Source: Thalassia testudinum (taxonomy: Eukaryota; Streptophyta; Magnoliopsida; Alismatales; Hydrocharitaceae). From it: 64,000 bases of DNA. The notes beneath the pieces were generated by a model. The model searched no databases. It saw only the letters and a list, made by a program, of their open reading frames with translations, and was not told where the DNA came from. This document shows, in pieces, positions 22,438-35,025 of this stretch (positions within the stretch are counted from its first letter, which is position 1; every line of letters begins with the position of its first letter). The stretch lies in the NCBI GenBank assembly GCA_037157565.1, contig JAZHRO010000073.1, positions 92,358,001-92,422,000 on the forward strand. The letters run 5' to 3'. The position numbers and the translations under genes are program-made.

Positions 22438-24973
22438 TGTGGTGTCGGGCCGGGATAGGTTGTGTTAATACGTAATTTTATCATTGAAATGAGTATAGTG
22501 GTTAACCTAAATCGAGACTAACCATCTGTTCACAAAATTGTTTACCTGGCCTACTTGATTTTATCTTGGTCACTTTTAGGCCCAGGGTCGAACTCAGGGA
22601 AGTGGGATTAGAAGTGAACAAGTTTCTACGCCTTTCCTAAAACGAATCTCTTCCTTTCATATATTATGTTTTTGGTGTTTTTCTATTTAATTTTTTTTTC
22701 TGATAATTTTTGTACTTGAGGTACATCGTCAAAATCAGGTTGCTGGCTTTGAGCCAAATTAGGGTTCCCAAAACTGGTCTTGCTATTCGCAAGACAGAGT
22801 ACCTGCAAGTCAAGGATTATCTTTTCTCTTTTGTATATTTTTCTTATCTTTTTACTGGCAAAAAAGAGAAACAGAAATAAAGTAAATATAGTATATATAT
22901 ATGTATATATTATATATGTATAAAGGGGTGGGGGTGGAGGTGGAGATGGCGTGTATCACGGTGTCGAGTCGGTTGTCGACTAGAAAGACGCAACCAACAA
23001 GATGAAGTGCCACATGGAGTGTAGGATGGATGGTGGAAGATGTGTGCGAACACGCTTTCTGTACGCGTGTATCGGGGAATATTAGCAACTGGTGCAGATA
23101 TTCCCACGATACAATGTATGGTAAGTGATATGAAAATATATATCTATATGTATATATATATATGGTTATAATTATATAGGTATATGTGTACTTATATATG
23201 TATATATATATGTATATACATATAGGTATGTAAATATATGTATAGATAGATGTATGTATATGTATATATATATATATAATGGTATATATATGTATGTATA
23301 TATAACTATATATGTAGATATAGATATGTATATATATTGTAATATATGTTTATATGTATATATATATGTATTAGTATAAGTATTTATGTATATAGATATA
23401 TGTAGATAGATATACAAATATATATATATATATGTATTAATAGTTATAGGTATATGTATATATGTATGTATATATATGTGTGTATATATATATATATATG
23501 TATAAATATATGTGTATATATATGTATATATACTTATACTTAGCTATATAAGTACTAATATATGTATAGATATATGTATATATATATATGCATATAACTA
23601 TATATAGATATAAATATATATATGTATATATATATATATAAGTATATAGTACTGTATAAGTGAGAGTGTGTGTGTGCGAGAGTGTGTGTGTGTGTGTAAG
23701 TGTCTACAGAGAGCGTGAGAGAGTGCTGTGAGAGAGAGAGAGAGAGAGAGAGAGCATTTGCTGAGGAAGAAGGCTGTGAGTTAAGTCGTCCGGAGCAGTG
23801 GGCCGTCGTCAGATGCCACGCGCACATGCAGGCGTGTAGGTGCGCGAGGGCACGCGTGCACGCAGGAGGGAGCGGGCGTGGGAGGAACCGCAGCGCACTG
23901 CACTGTGAGGTGGGTGCGGACGCCCGAAGATGCGGGCACATGCAGACGGGTGCAGGAGCGGAGAGAGATGCGGATGCAGGCACTGGAGCGGGCGCGGGGA
24001 GAGACGTAAGCACGGGCTGGGGCCGGTTGCGGTGACCAGATAAGTGAGAAACTTACCGATCACCGCATTGTAGCCATAGTGTTCCGCTGAAATGCGTGAA
24101 CAGTGGCTACAATGCGCGGTCGACTCGCGCAACCGCCTGTGCCCGATTCCATGAGTGCCTATGCCGTTGAGCGAGCTGGTGTGCGCGCAGAAGGTCTGCG
24201 CCAGCTGCTGGCGTGCACAGTGGAGGGTGAGGGCGACCTGCTGGCTTGCGCGGAGAGAGGCGAGGGTGGCCTACTGGCTTGCTTGGTGGCTTGGACACGC
24301 AAAAGAGGAATCCGGTGCCATGCTGCTACTGTGCGGAGATTGAGCTTCAAAGCTTGAAGCTCCTGTGGCATTGGCAGAAGTGGCTAAACATCGAAACAAA
24401 GAGAGAACCACCATGCCCACCGGCTCTTTGATGAGTTGGGCGGTGGTGGCATTCACAGTGGTGGTTGTGCACCACTGTGAGTTGCTCCTGCCCGCAACGT
24501 GGCTCCCCAAGAGGAGGAGAGGCTGCGTATGGAGGGGAGAGGGGAGGAGGCGGCCTGGAAGGGAAGGAAGGTGCTTGTGTTTTGGCGTGGACCAGGCTCT
24601 TCCGCAAGGAAGAAGGCATGCACAGCCATGCCCTGGCTGTGCAAGGCTGTGCATGGCTGACAGGGAGTGGCTTGCATGCGGCTGGCTGGGAGAGTTGTTG
24701 CAGAGCATGGTGCGAAGAGGAGCTTCCATGCCTTGCTGCCACGGAGAAGAAATTGAAAATGAAATAGAAATAAAAATAAAGATGGAAATTTTGGGAGGCA
24801 ACACTTGAAGAATTTGTCAATTACAAGGCCATTTATTTCACTCTCCCCTCTCAAATAAATGCATGCATGCGTGTATTTTTACAAATGCGACTATGGATAC
24901 CTAATATGCACTAGTAATGCCAGGAAATAGCACAAGATGGCACAATTGTTGGTGTATTTTTGCTGTGCAATCA
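22438..24973 (-). repeat. C-old 3' LTR
   Basis: About 2.54 kb, minus orientation, beginning TGATTGCACAGC at 24973 and ending near ..CGACACCACA at 22438. It has the same block order as the C-young LTRs: hairpin around 24455-24480, GC-rich segment, CT/CA-rich segment, a long TA array (23111-23655), the conserved hairpin at about 23068-23115, and the U5 motif near 22577-22600. It is clearly more diverged from the two C-young LTRs than these are from each other. Confidence 0.88.
23111..23655. repeat. TA/CATA-rich array in C-old LTR
   Basis: About 545 bp of irregular TATA, TATG and CATA words inside the LTR. Open frames reading I and Y across it are artefacts of composition. Confidence 0.9.
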
Positions 24974-25011
24974 TACCCCCAAGCCTATCTTTTGCTAGTC
25001 CCTAGCTAAAC
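24974..25011 (-). promoter_or_regulatory. Polypurine tract and hairpin of C-old
   Basis: In the sense direction: GCTAG-GGA-CTAGCAAAAG, then ATAGGCTTGGGGGTA, which abuts the LTR start at 24973. It is the plus-strand primer site and carries the same hairpin as in A, C-young and D. Confidence 0.85.
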
Positions 25012-26345
25012 ATTTTTGTATTGTATTTAGGAATGATCTTTAAGATGATTTTTTTTTGCTGAGGCAACATAGGTGTGTTTATTGTTGGATATTGTGAGAA
25101 CCAATTGCAGAGATGACTACCAGTACTTTAAGTCTTACATGACATAGATCATCTCTTGACTAACTAGGACTATTGATATTTAAACCTTAAGTACGATTTC
25201 CAGGACCCAAGGAGGCTTTTGCCATACTCGAGAGCTCAAAAGATTATGTCTTGTGCATAGTGAGGGATCAAGACTGACCAGATGAACATTAAGACTCAAG
25301 CCCAGGGTTTCATGAATTTTTAAGTGTAGGTTGGTCTTAGTTTCAGCTCATGTCTTCGGATTGACCCTTAAAAAGATGACGGAAAACTCAACTCCCATTT
25401 TCTGACATTTGTGGCTTAAGGAAAATAGGGTATTTGCCATGAAGAACTTTCTTTTATTTTTTTTTTGTAGGAAGATTTTATAGACATATGTGAGATATAT
25501 TGACTTATTTGCTTCTCTTCTTCTTCTCTCCTTTTTTTTTTTTTGAAACACGTGTCAGTATATCTCTTACAACATTATTTAGAGGAGCACAGTTTTCTTT
25601 TTGGTGGGAGGGCTCCTTTTTGGTGGAAAGAGTCTCTCCTAAACACAAGACTAAAGCCTGAGATAAAAAGTCTACCTGCGTGCACAGGTAAGGACTCCAC
25701 CTTCCCTAATGAACACTAGGGTTGGATCATATGTTCACCTGGTCTTTCTTGATATGTGTAGCGTTGAACCAAGATTACTTAGGCTCTCGAGTAGAAGCAA
25801 ACCAACGGATCCTGTACTAGTGTCTTAGGTACAAGAATACGTCCTTAGTTAGGAGAGATTCTGATCTATCTTGTCAATGCTCAAGTGAATTAAGCCAGCC
25901 TGAGCGAATCAAGCTTCTGTGGCCTGGAAAGTCTTCAAAACAGTGGTTGAATATCCATAAACACTTATTGTATTTTTGTTTCAGCCTTCAGATCATTACT
26001 AAACACCATTTTTTTTTACATATTTATAGATAGATGAAAACTGCATGATACCATAAAATACCCAGATCCTATGGATGCCTATTCACCCCCCCATGCCAAA
26101 TGATGCTATGTCCTCATATGCATGCAGGGTAGGGTGGAGGAAGGACGAAAGATCAGGTAACGAGAGCTAAGGTGCAGGGTATACAGCAGGGTGGTAGGGT
26201 GGGTTTATGGTGGGTGGTGAAGTGAAAAGTGAAGTGAGTGTGACAGTGAAGTGAAAAGTGATGGTGGATGGTGAGTGCTGTTGGGGTGCCTCCCAACGAG
26301 CATTGAATTTAACGTCCCCAGCTAGACTCATGATGAGGCAAAACA
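25012..26345 (-). other. C-old 3' untranslated region
   Basis: About 1.3 kb between integrase and LTR, matching 50390-50787 plus 58395-59297 in C-young. There is no env-like frame of any length. The internal purine motif (sense GGCATGGGGGGGTG with AGGACATAGCA upstream) lies at 26084-26114. Confidence 0.6.
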
Positions 26346-27566
26346 TTAGTTACCCTCTAGCAGGGCAACAGTTTCTCCAACGGGGGGAGGTTCATGAGTA
26401 AGATAGGGTTTCAAACGCTGCCCATTGACCGTAAATTTATGCCCAGATTTAGGATCTTCAATCTCAACGACCCCGTTGGGAAATGGTCTCGAGACAAGGA
26501 AAGGACCAGTCCATTTGGACTTCAATTTCCTAGGAAAGAATTTGAGCCAGGCATTATAGAGCCAAACTTGCTGAGATGGCTTAAATTCCTTCTGCCAAAT
26601 ACAACTGTCGTGAAAAGCCTTAGTGCGTTGCTTGAAAGTTAAGGCAGAATCATAGGCTTCACGACGGAGCTCTTCCAGCTCCTGGAGTTGGAGTTTCCTT
26701 TCTCGACCACATAGGTCTAGGTCGAGGTTACATTGGCGAACTGCCCAATAAGCACGGTGCTCCAACTCCATGGGAAAATGACAAGGCTTCCCGTAAACGA
26801 TTCTATAAGCAGACATACCAAGGGGAGCCTTGAAGGCGGTCCGATACTCCCAAAGTGCGTCAATCAGCTTGTCGGACCAATCCTTACGGTCAGGCCGAAC
26901 CGTTTTCTGGAGAATTTGCTTGATTTGCCGGTTCGACACCTCTGCCTGGCCATTCGTCTGAGGATGATACGGAGATGTGATACGATGGTGGACTCCGTAT
27001 TTCCTCAGAAGTGCCCGAAAAGAAGCATGGGTAAAGTGGCTTCCTCCATTCGAGATAATGGCTCGAGGGATCCCAAAGCACGCAAAAATGTGGTCTTTGA
27101 CAAATTGAGTGGATATAGCATGGTTAGCATGGTGCATGGGAATAGCCTCAATCAACTTCGAAACATAATCAATAGCCACGAGGATAAATTCAAAGTCGTT
27201 GGAAGGAGGAAGGGGACCCATGAAATCAATTCCCCAAATGTCGAAGATTTTCGCAGCTAGGATGGGTTGCAAGGGCATCATGTCACAACGTGACATTGAC
27301 CCTAACGACTGGCACCTAGTGCAATGCTTGGCATAATTGTGTGCATCCTGGTGAAGGGAGGGCCAAAAGAAATCTCACTGCAACACCTTGGCTGTAGTTT
27401 TCCTCCCAGAGAAATGGCCTCCACAGGCCTGATCGTGGCAGAAGGATATCACATTGGGGAATTCATTGTCAGAAATACAGCGACGGATGATTTAATCAGC
27501 ACCTATTCGAAAAAGAAGTGGATTATCCCAGAAATAATACTTTGCTTCTACCATTAGACGCTTGCG
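26346..27566 (-). pseudogene. Integrase of C-old
   Basis: Integrase would insert the cDNA into the host genome. Reading leftward, the N-terminal zinc-binding part (HDQACGGHF..HCTRCQ) lies before 27297 and has in-frame stops, including TAG at 27567-27569. The 316-codon open part (27296-26346) holds the core: Asp24 in WGIDFMG (27225-27227), then SNGGSHF where the second catalytic Asp is replaced by Asn (codon 83, 27048-27050), and Glu119 in QAEVSN (26940-26942). The D-35-E spacing is exact. A GPF-type module (WTGPFLV..NGQRLKPYL) closes it, as in Athila/Tat elements. The Asn substitution alone should abolish catalysis. Confidence 0.9.
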
Positions 27567-29888
27567 CTAGTTTTTAGGCCAGCCACGTGGAAGGGATCCA
27601 GAAGCAAGGTAATTGGCAATGTCAGCATACCAAGGTCCACTTGCCACATTAATTGCCAATAGGTGCTCATCAGGAAAAATCTCATTAATCGGTAGAGTAA
27701 GTCCAATATGGTCAGGGTCCAGTCTGGAAAGATGATCTGCCACAACATTCTGTGCTCCGGCCTTATCACGGATCTCAATGTCAAATTCTTGGAGCAGAAG
27801 GATCCAACGAATCAGTCTAGGCTTGGCATCCTTCTTGTGCATGAGATGGTGAATGGCCGCTTGATCAATGAAGACAATAACATGTGAGCCCAGAAGGTAA
27901 GAGCGGAATTTCTCCAGCCCAAAGGCGACCGCAAGTAGTTCCTTTTCAGTGGTAGTATAATTACATTGGGCCTCGTCCGTCTTACTGGCGTAGTACACCA
28001 CGAAGGGGTGTCTATCGCGTCTTTGTAGTAGGATGGCTCCGACTGCAAGGTCGGAAGTGTCACACATGAGTTCAAAGTCGAGGGACCAATCAGGTGGCTG
28101 GAGAACAGGGGCCTTGGTGATAGCATTACGCAGCTGCGTGAATGCTCGTATGCAATCGGGGCCCATATTGAAGGGTACGTCGGTTGATAGGAGATGAGTT
28201 AAAGTTCGAGAAATCTTGGAGAAATCTTTGACGAATCTCCTATAGAAACCAACGTGTCCCAGGAAGGAGCGGATTTGCTTGACAGAGCCAGGCACAGGTA
28301 AATCAGCAATTACATCAAGCTTAGCTCTATCAACCTCGATACCCCTATCAGAGATGATATGTCCGTGAACAATTCCCTCGTGTACCATAAAATGACTTTT
28401 TTCCCAGGAAAGCACGAGGTTTACATCAATACATCTCCTAGGGATACAGGTTAGGTTGGCAAGACATTCATCGAAAGATGGTCCAAAGATCGAAATGTCA
28501 TCCATGAAGACCTTGAGAAAGTCACCCACCATGTTGTGGAATATCTCCAGCACACATCTCTGGAAAGTTGCTGGCATGTTGCAAAGTCCAAACGGCATCC
28601 TTCTAAATGCAAAGGTACCAAAGGGGCAGGTAAAAGTGGTTTTCTCTTGGTCCCGAGGGTCAATTGCCACCTGGTTATATCCTGAGAATCCATCCAGGAA
28701 ACAGAAAAATTTATTTCCCGCTAACCATACCAGGATTTGGTCAATGAAAGGTAACAAAAAGTGATCTTTCTTAATTGCAGCATTGAGTTTCCTATAATCT
28801 ACACCTCTCCAAGATGTAGGAGTGCGTGTAGGGATGGATTCACCCCTGTCATTGACACGGATGGTGAGTCCCGCCTTTTTAGGCACAACGTGAATCAGAC
28901 TCACCCAGGGGCTATCGCTGATCGGGCAGATTATACCCGTATCCAGCCACTTAATAATTTCCTTCTTAATGACCTCCTGCATGTTAGGGTTGAGACGTCG
29001 TTGCATCTCACGGGAAGGTCGAGCCTCCTCCTCCGTATATATACGGTGAGTGCAGTAGGAGGGGCTAATGCCAATTAAGTCTGATAAAGACCATCCAATG
29101 GCTGCCTTGTGTTCCATGAGGACCTTTGTTAGTTTGCACTCTTGCTCCCTGATCAATTTTGAACTGATGATTACGGGGAGCATTTCATTTGGTCCCAAGA
29201 AAACATACTTAAGTGTACTAGGAAGCACTTTCAGCTCGGGAGTGGATGGTGAAAGATCTGGCATTTCATGGGGCGAGAGTGTCCCAGGCAGATCAGGAAA
29301 CAAGTCAGGAGGAAAAAGTTGGCCCTCAGATTGGCCAAGAAGAGGGGCTTCTTGGATAGATGGATCCAAAAAGGAATAGCCCCAGTGAGAAGTATGTGGG
29401 CTCAAGGTCCCAGTGTGGAGTTCCAAATCCGCCTGATTTGGCGGGAAAGAAAGGACAATCCGGTCTTCAAGAGTGTGGAACGGCGGTGAGGTGCCTGGAT
29501 ATGACTCAGACCACGAGGTATAGGAAGCGAAGTAAACCTCGTCAGAAGTCTGGTCAGGAGAAGGTACGGGAATAGGGAGGGATGGGGGAATGTCACAATA
29601 TGTGTTGATCAGGCAATCGTCAGTGTTTATAGGTAATCTGCAGCAGTCAGAATTGGTCCCAATTAGTCCGATACACGCGCTTACGGCCATGTCCTCGTCA
29701 GACGTGTCATCCTCGATATAATCGCAATCAAAGTTCTTGGCTGCCTTGAAGATGTTAAGCTTGAGCTTTTCAGATCCAACGGCAATCTCAATACAGCCCG
29801 ACTCGCAGTCGATATGGGCGTGGGTTGTGGCCAAGAAAGGTCGACCAAGGATGATCGGACAATCAGAAAGTGAGCTAGGAACTTCCAT
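27567..29888 (-). pseudogene. Reverse transcriptase/RNase H of C-old (long open part)
   Basis: It would copy element RNA into DNA and remove the RNA strand. This is the longest open stretch in the window (773 codons). It begins with the end of protease ([10 protein letters not shown]), then an acidic linker of about 250 residues, then RT with the catalytic Asp in FLDGFSGY (L398-D399) and FMDD (461-464), followed by RNase H with CDTSD, EKELLAV and ADHLSRL. The RNase H motif usually written TDH reads FIDQ here. Small in-frame losses occur (WRGVDY where C-young has two more residues in the block, SKTDEA where one is missing). The frame ends at a TAG (27567-27569) where C-young has CAG. Confidence 0.92.
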
Positions 29889-30200
29889 ATCTAAAACAAG
29901 AAAGTCAATAGGAAAACAGAGACTGTTGACCCTAACACCACGTCTTCCACCACACCCTTCGGAATTTTGATAGAACGATTTGCCAACTTTAACGTGACAA
30001 GGATGGGTTTCAGATTTCCCAAGGAAAATTTTTCGAGCATGATGGTTGGTATAAGATTATGGAAGATCCTAGATCAAGTAGGGCACGGTTAAAATTGCAG
30101 CCTTGGATGCTACAGGAAATAAGCGATGTGCCCAGATCTTTCTGCTTCGGTGGTAGATTTGACAGTATAGCACAACTCGCATGAGGCGAGCGACCACCGG
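29889..30200 (-). pseudogene. Protease of C-old, frameshifted
   Basis: The minus-strand sequence still shows LLDLGSS (catalytic Asp near 30070) and the [13 protein letters not shown] block. Compared with C-young it has single-base losses near 30190 and near 30055, which throw the protease out of frame with both gag and RT. Confidence 0.75.
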
Positions 30201-30551
30201 ATTCTTAGTTTTCTTTGACTGTCGCCTGGGTGTTGTGTAGTCTTTGAAAAATCGGGCGACAGTAGGTATGTGGTCGATAGCCTCAAGCAGGGGTACCTTG
30301 ATTTCAACATCCCTGAACAAATTACGCAGGTTATCAAAGGCCTGCATATCTTTCTTTTTGCCTTTTGGCTCCCTCAATAGAGCCTCAGGGAATGGGACTG
30401 ATTCTAGCACCAATTTGGGTGTATCGTCCTCTTGCGAATGCGGTGCACATCCCGAATGAGAGGGCGATGAAGAAGACGGTCCAGGATCAGGTCGAGGCGG
30501 ATCGATGGTCTACTTACCACTCCACGCAGTGAACGCATTGGATGATGCGGG
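30201..30551 (-). pseudogene. C-terminal end of C-old gag, left of the C-young insertion
   Basis: Open from 30413 (ESVPFPEALLREPKG, FDNLRNLFRDVEIKVPLLEAID) and continuing upstream across PRPDPGP to ASSNAF at the insertion point 30551. The upstream half of gag is at 61909-63735. The target duplication GCGGG is at 30547-30551. Confidence 0.85.
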
Positions 30552-31763
30552 TGATTGCACCGCAAAAATACGCCTACAATAGTGCATTATGCTATTTCTT
30601 AGCACTACCTGTGCATATTAGATTCCGTAGTTGCATTTGTAAAAATACATGCATACATGCATCTAATTGAGTGGAAAGAAGAATGAAATAAGTGGCCTTG
30701 CATTTTACCCTTTTTCCTCAAGTGCCTCTCTGCAAAAATCCACCACCTCTATTTTTTATTTCCACTTGATTTTTTTATCTTTCCTACGGTTGCATTTTCT
30801 TCCTTACGCCATGCTTGCTGCAGCTGCCCTTGTCCTTCCCTGCGGCTGCCATTCCATCCCTCTCCCTACAGCTGCATGCGGCCATGCCATTCCTCTTCTA
30901 TTTAAAGACCGCAGCTCCTACCTTTGCAAAGAGAGCCTAGTCCCAGCCCAGAAAAAGCCCGCAGGCAACTCCATCTCCGGGCCACACCGTCCTCTCCTCC
31001 ATTCCCCTCCATACGCCGGTCCTCCTCCGAGGAGAAACCCGGTGGGCAGGAGCTCACTGTGGTGCACACCACCATAGTGAGACCACCACCGCCCAGCTCT
31101 TCAAAGAGCCGGTGGGCGTGGTGGGTCTGTTTTCATTTTTTTGGCATTCCCGCACCTTCTCGCCATTGGAGCAGCTTCAAGGTCTGAAGCTTGAAGCAGC
31201 ATCAGCAGCAGCAGCCCCACCCATTCCGTGCAATCCTGCAGGCGCCCCAGCCCCTCCGTGCGTGCCTGTAGGCCTTCTCTGCCTCCGCTTTCTCTGCTCT
31301 GTCACACGCCCTGTCTCCCGCAACCGGCCATCGCACGTCTCTGCAATGGCTGGCCAAGCGCCTCCCCACCCCCCTGCAGCACCTGCAAGCTTCCGCGCAA
31401 GCTGCAGGCACCCTCGCCCTCCAGCCCCGCGCGCTTTGTCGCGAGCTCTTCTCTCTCGCAATCGGTCGACACAGGCGCTCCTCTCTGAGCGAACAAGCGC
31501 CTACGTACACGTGCGTTGAAGACCTCCAGACGACGCCCGCCATCTACAGACGACTTAACCCTCCTGCGGCAGTGCTCTCTCTCTGCTCTCTCCCACTCTC
31601 TCTCTCTCTCACTCTCTTCACCGACGCATACACACACCTACACTCACACTTTCACACACACACACACACCTATACTCTATTATAAACATATATATATATA
31701 CGTATACTTATATATAGTGATATATATATACATATATTGATATGCATATATATATATATATAT

Positions 31764-31823
<60 letters not shown>

Positions 31824-32267
31824 TTATATTTATACATATAGTAGTGCCTATATACTTATGTATTAGTACACACACACACACACACATATATATACCTATA
31901 TATATACACTTATATATATATATACATATATACATATTCTACTATGCATATACATATATATATACTTACATCTATATATATAGTAGTATTAGTATACTTA
32001 TATACATATATATAAATATATACTTATATATATATATACACATATATATACATATCTAGATACATATATCTATATACCTATATATATACATCTATATAGT
32101 ATTATATACATACATACATATACATATATATATATACATCTATACATATATATATCTATAACTATATATACATACATATATATATATATATACATAGCTA
32201 TATATATCTACATATATTACTATATTCTTATACATACATATAAATATATATACCTCTATATAGTTAT
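30552..32267 (+). repeat. C-young 5' LTR, first part
   Basis: The LTR begins TGATTGCACCGC and contains the hairpin pair around 31050-31080 (CTCACTGTGGTG..CACCATAGTGAG), a GC-rich segment, CT- and CA-rich microsatellites (31570-31680) and a TA array. It is interrupted at 32267 inside the TA array by element D. The duplicated target is GTTAT (32263-32267). Confidence 0.9.
31680..32262. repeat. TA-rich array in C-young 5' LTR
   Basis: About 580 bp of TA, CATA and TACA words with a CA run at 31868-31885. The array continues beyond D at 43364-43490. Confidence 0.9.
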
Positions 32268-33202
32268 TGATGAGAACCTCATCATGAGCCATAACTAGCT
32301 CATTTTGACCCAATAAAGAAGATAAAAGCTCCTACATAACCTAGAAGAAGGCCTAAATGAATGAATAAGTGCTCTGAGAAGAAAATATGCATTAAAGGTT
32401 AAAATTGCAATTTTACCATTGCATTACATAAACGGGATTTCTCAGAAGCAAAACATAGGTCAAATGGTCTAAATAAGATAAAAAGTTGGTTGAGTCAATC
32501 AGAAATGGGTTTATGTGCAATCCAGGAATTAAATGACATTTGGTAACACTAAAACAGACCCGCTTAAATTAACAAGGTTTCGATCAGGATAAAAATCAAG
32601 TAAACCCTCTAAAAATCATGGAAAAATACTCCTTAGGGTTTAGAACACTTAATGTGGCCCTTGGAACCTAGTTTGACATAGATTAGGGTCCTAGCCATTT
32701 AATTAACCTAATTTAGGTTTTTACGCAAAATGTCCAGTCAAACAAGGTCAAACCTAAAATCCAACTTCACCATTGGATTCCTTAGGTAAAAATTAGGTTT
32801 GTACCAAAATTTGGACCTAAGGGGAGGTCATCTTGACCTACTTTGCAATTTAGTACACCCAAATCATAATTTGGTCCCTATCTTTTGAAAATCCTTGCGA
32901 GAGCCCCCTAATTTCATGCCACCTTTGCAATCAGGTCCTGCCGCCATTGTTAGGGCAGAACCAACCTCTGACGAGGTTTAGGGATGGATTACTCTCTGAT
33001 TGCTCAGAGATCCCCTCCCAGAAATGGAAGGGAGATTCTCCAAGGAATTTCCTTCCATCTAAGGCCAATCTCAATCTCTGGTGTGAACCCAATCTCTTGT
33101 GCGAACAAACGAGGGATTTGGGTATCTAACCACTTTCCTTCTTCAGCGAGCCATCAAAGGCAAAGGCGTGCCCTCCATGCTCTGAACACCTGGCCTAGTG
33201 CC

Positions 33203-33210
33203 TATAAAAG
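33203..33210 (+). promoter_or_regulatory. TATA box of D 5' LTR
   Basis: TATAAAAG in a GTGCC-TATAAAAG-AACCC context, repeated exactly at 41644-41651 in the 3' LTR and in reverse at 38372-38379. It probably sets the transcription start of the element. Confidence 0.7.
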
Positions 33211-34359
33211 AACCCACACCTCCGGCCGCTCAATTTCAGCTTGACTTGGCCGGATGTCCGCCTCCAATTCGTCTCTTCTTCTCCAGCCAAGAATCCAGCG
33301 AGCTCCGGTGAGCCCCCCTCTCCTCCCTCTTCGCTCTTCCACAAAACCAGTGGCAGAGACATCTTCCTGATTCTCCTACGTGTCGCGCAATACCCGCGCA
33401 CACCGCCTCAGCCCCGTCGTCGCCGCCGTCCTCCCCCACTGGGCAGCTTCTTCTCCGGCGATAGCAGTACAACTGTCCGCCTCTCCGTCCCCTTCATCCC
33501 TGTAAGTAGGTTAGAATTGTTCTCCATCTTCCCCTCTCTCTTTTCCCCCTTTTATTTCATTTAATTGACCCTCGACCATCAATGACCACCTCCATCTTCC
33601 CCGCCTCTGACAGACCTCCGGCGAGCCGCTCCCACCATTCCGCCCCTCCACACGGCTCGCTGACCAACTCAGAGGCTCCGCCTCACCACAAGGAACACTC
33701 TCCAACCATCCTTCATCCCTCTACGCCTCCACCACAGTCCCCCGAACACACCCACACTCTTGGCCACAAGTTGACCTAGGCACGCACGCCTAGGCCATCC
33801 CACGGCCGGCCGCATGGCTCACCACCTTCGCCGTGCCACGGAGAAGGTGCCCAGTTGGTCTGATTAGGCCAATAGGCCGTGCTTGTGTTTGACAGGATTT
33901 CAGTCCTGCCGCCATTGACGGTTGAAGCAGCTTCGCAGCAGCTCCAGGCGTCAAGTCTTCCAGGCTTCAGGCGCAGCAGATTCGCACGAGCAGTGCGAAG
34001 CCCTCGGGTCCAGCAAGGAGCGCTGCGAAGCCTGCAGCTGTGGCGATTGCAAGAATCGTCTGCAGGTGTGCACGAGATTGGGGCAGGCGTGATAGTCCCA
34101 CATCGGTGAGATACGAGGTGTGGGTATGCTCTAAATTGATTTTGTGTTATACGCTCGTTGCCTCCGAACGCATAGGGGTGAGGTCCCTCACCTAACCCAC
34201 GCCCGCCTCATCCGCGATTTCACCTCGCAGATTTGGCGGGATCCGACCTGAACCTAACCTGAGCACTCCTCGCGCATCACCCACCTACAGGTGCGCCTGG
34301 TCGCGGGTGCGAATTCCAACCCGATTATCCGTGGCTCTGGGAGAGCATCCTTGAGCGAA

Positions 34360-34740
34360 TTGCAGAGAGAGAGAGAGATGTTCGGGTAGAGGGAAAAGGG
34401 TAGGTTTTGCTCTCAGTGTAGGCAAGCTGAACGTTGAGGAAGAAAGACTTAGCCGCGAGGGAGAAGAAGAGAAGAAGTAGAAGAAGAGGCTGAGCAAGGT
34501 AGAGAAGAAGAAGAAAAGAGAGAAAGAAGGAAGAAAGGACTGCAGAAGCCAAGAAGAAAGAAGGCAAGGCAGAGAAGAGAAGCAAAGGCAGGAAGAAGAT
34601 CAAGGCAATAAGAAGACCTGTAGATCAGAGGAGAAGAAGAAGAGCCTACGAAGAAGAAGGCAGAAGGAAAAAGAGAAGAGAGACTACAGAGAAAGAAGAG
34701 GCCAAGCGAAGACTGCAGCAGAAATCAAAGAAGGGAAAAT
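34360..34740 (+). repeat. Purine-rich GAA/GAG tract in D LTR
   Basis: About 380 bp, nearly all A and G on the plus strand. Repeated at about 42710-43090, and as CTT-rich DNA at about 36785-37150 in the inverted copy. Confidence 0.8.
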
Positions 34741-35007
34741 ACTTTTAAGACATTTGATCTTGGGATCAGACGTCCAATTTTACTCTTTTGCCCGAATTAC
34801 TTTTTAAATACATTTGAAGTAAAGTTTTGAGTAAATTAGAGTGTTCAATTACATTTGAGATTAGTAGTAAATTTCAATTGCTCCCTGTGTTCGACCTCGG
34901 ATACTCCGATTTTCGAGTAATAAAAACTGTTTATTTGTTTGAATGCTTTGTCGGCTATATTACAACGTGACATTCTTTAAAACCCGATCGAAAGCAGACG
35001 AACATTT

Positions 35008-35025
35008 TGGCGCCGTTGCCGGGGA
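35008..35025 (+). promoter_or_regulatory. Primer-binding site of D, perfect tRNA-Asp match
   Basis: TGGCGCCGTTGCCGGGGA is the exact complement of the last 18 bases of plant tRNA-Asp (GUC), CCA included. It lies three bases after the LTR. Confidence 0.95.

Larger units (their letters stand above)
32268..35004 (+). repeat. D 5' LTR
   Basis: 2,737 bp. TATAAAAG at 33203-33210, a 65-codon frame at 33582-33779 kept in the 3' LTR, a purine-rich GAAGAAG section (about 34360-34740), and the U5 motif CTCCCTGTGTTCGACCTCGG at 34881-34900. Confidence 0.93.

Noticed and set aside
23172..24013. Open frames made of I, Y, T and H across TA and CA arrays, also at 31516-32059, 60130-60690 and 60809-61339
   Set aside because: They follow from microsatellite composition, occur on both strands and are not conserved between the LTR copies.
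26733..27260. Plus-strand frames opposite integrase and RT of C-old (also 28456-29575) and minus-strand frames opposite C-young pol
   Set aside because: They are antisense shadows of the pol genes, without domain similarity of their own.
30667..31519. P-, S- and A-rich frames in family-C LTRs (also 24271-24820 minus, 59598-60305)
   Set aside because: They lie in GC-rich LTR DNA, differ in length among copies and have overlapping frames on both strands.
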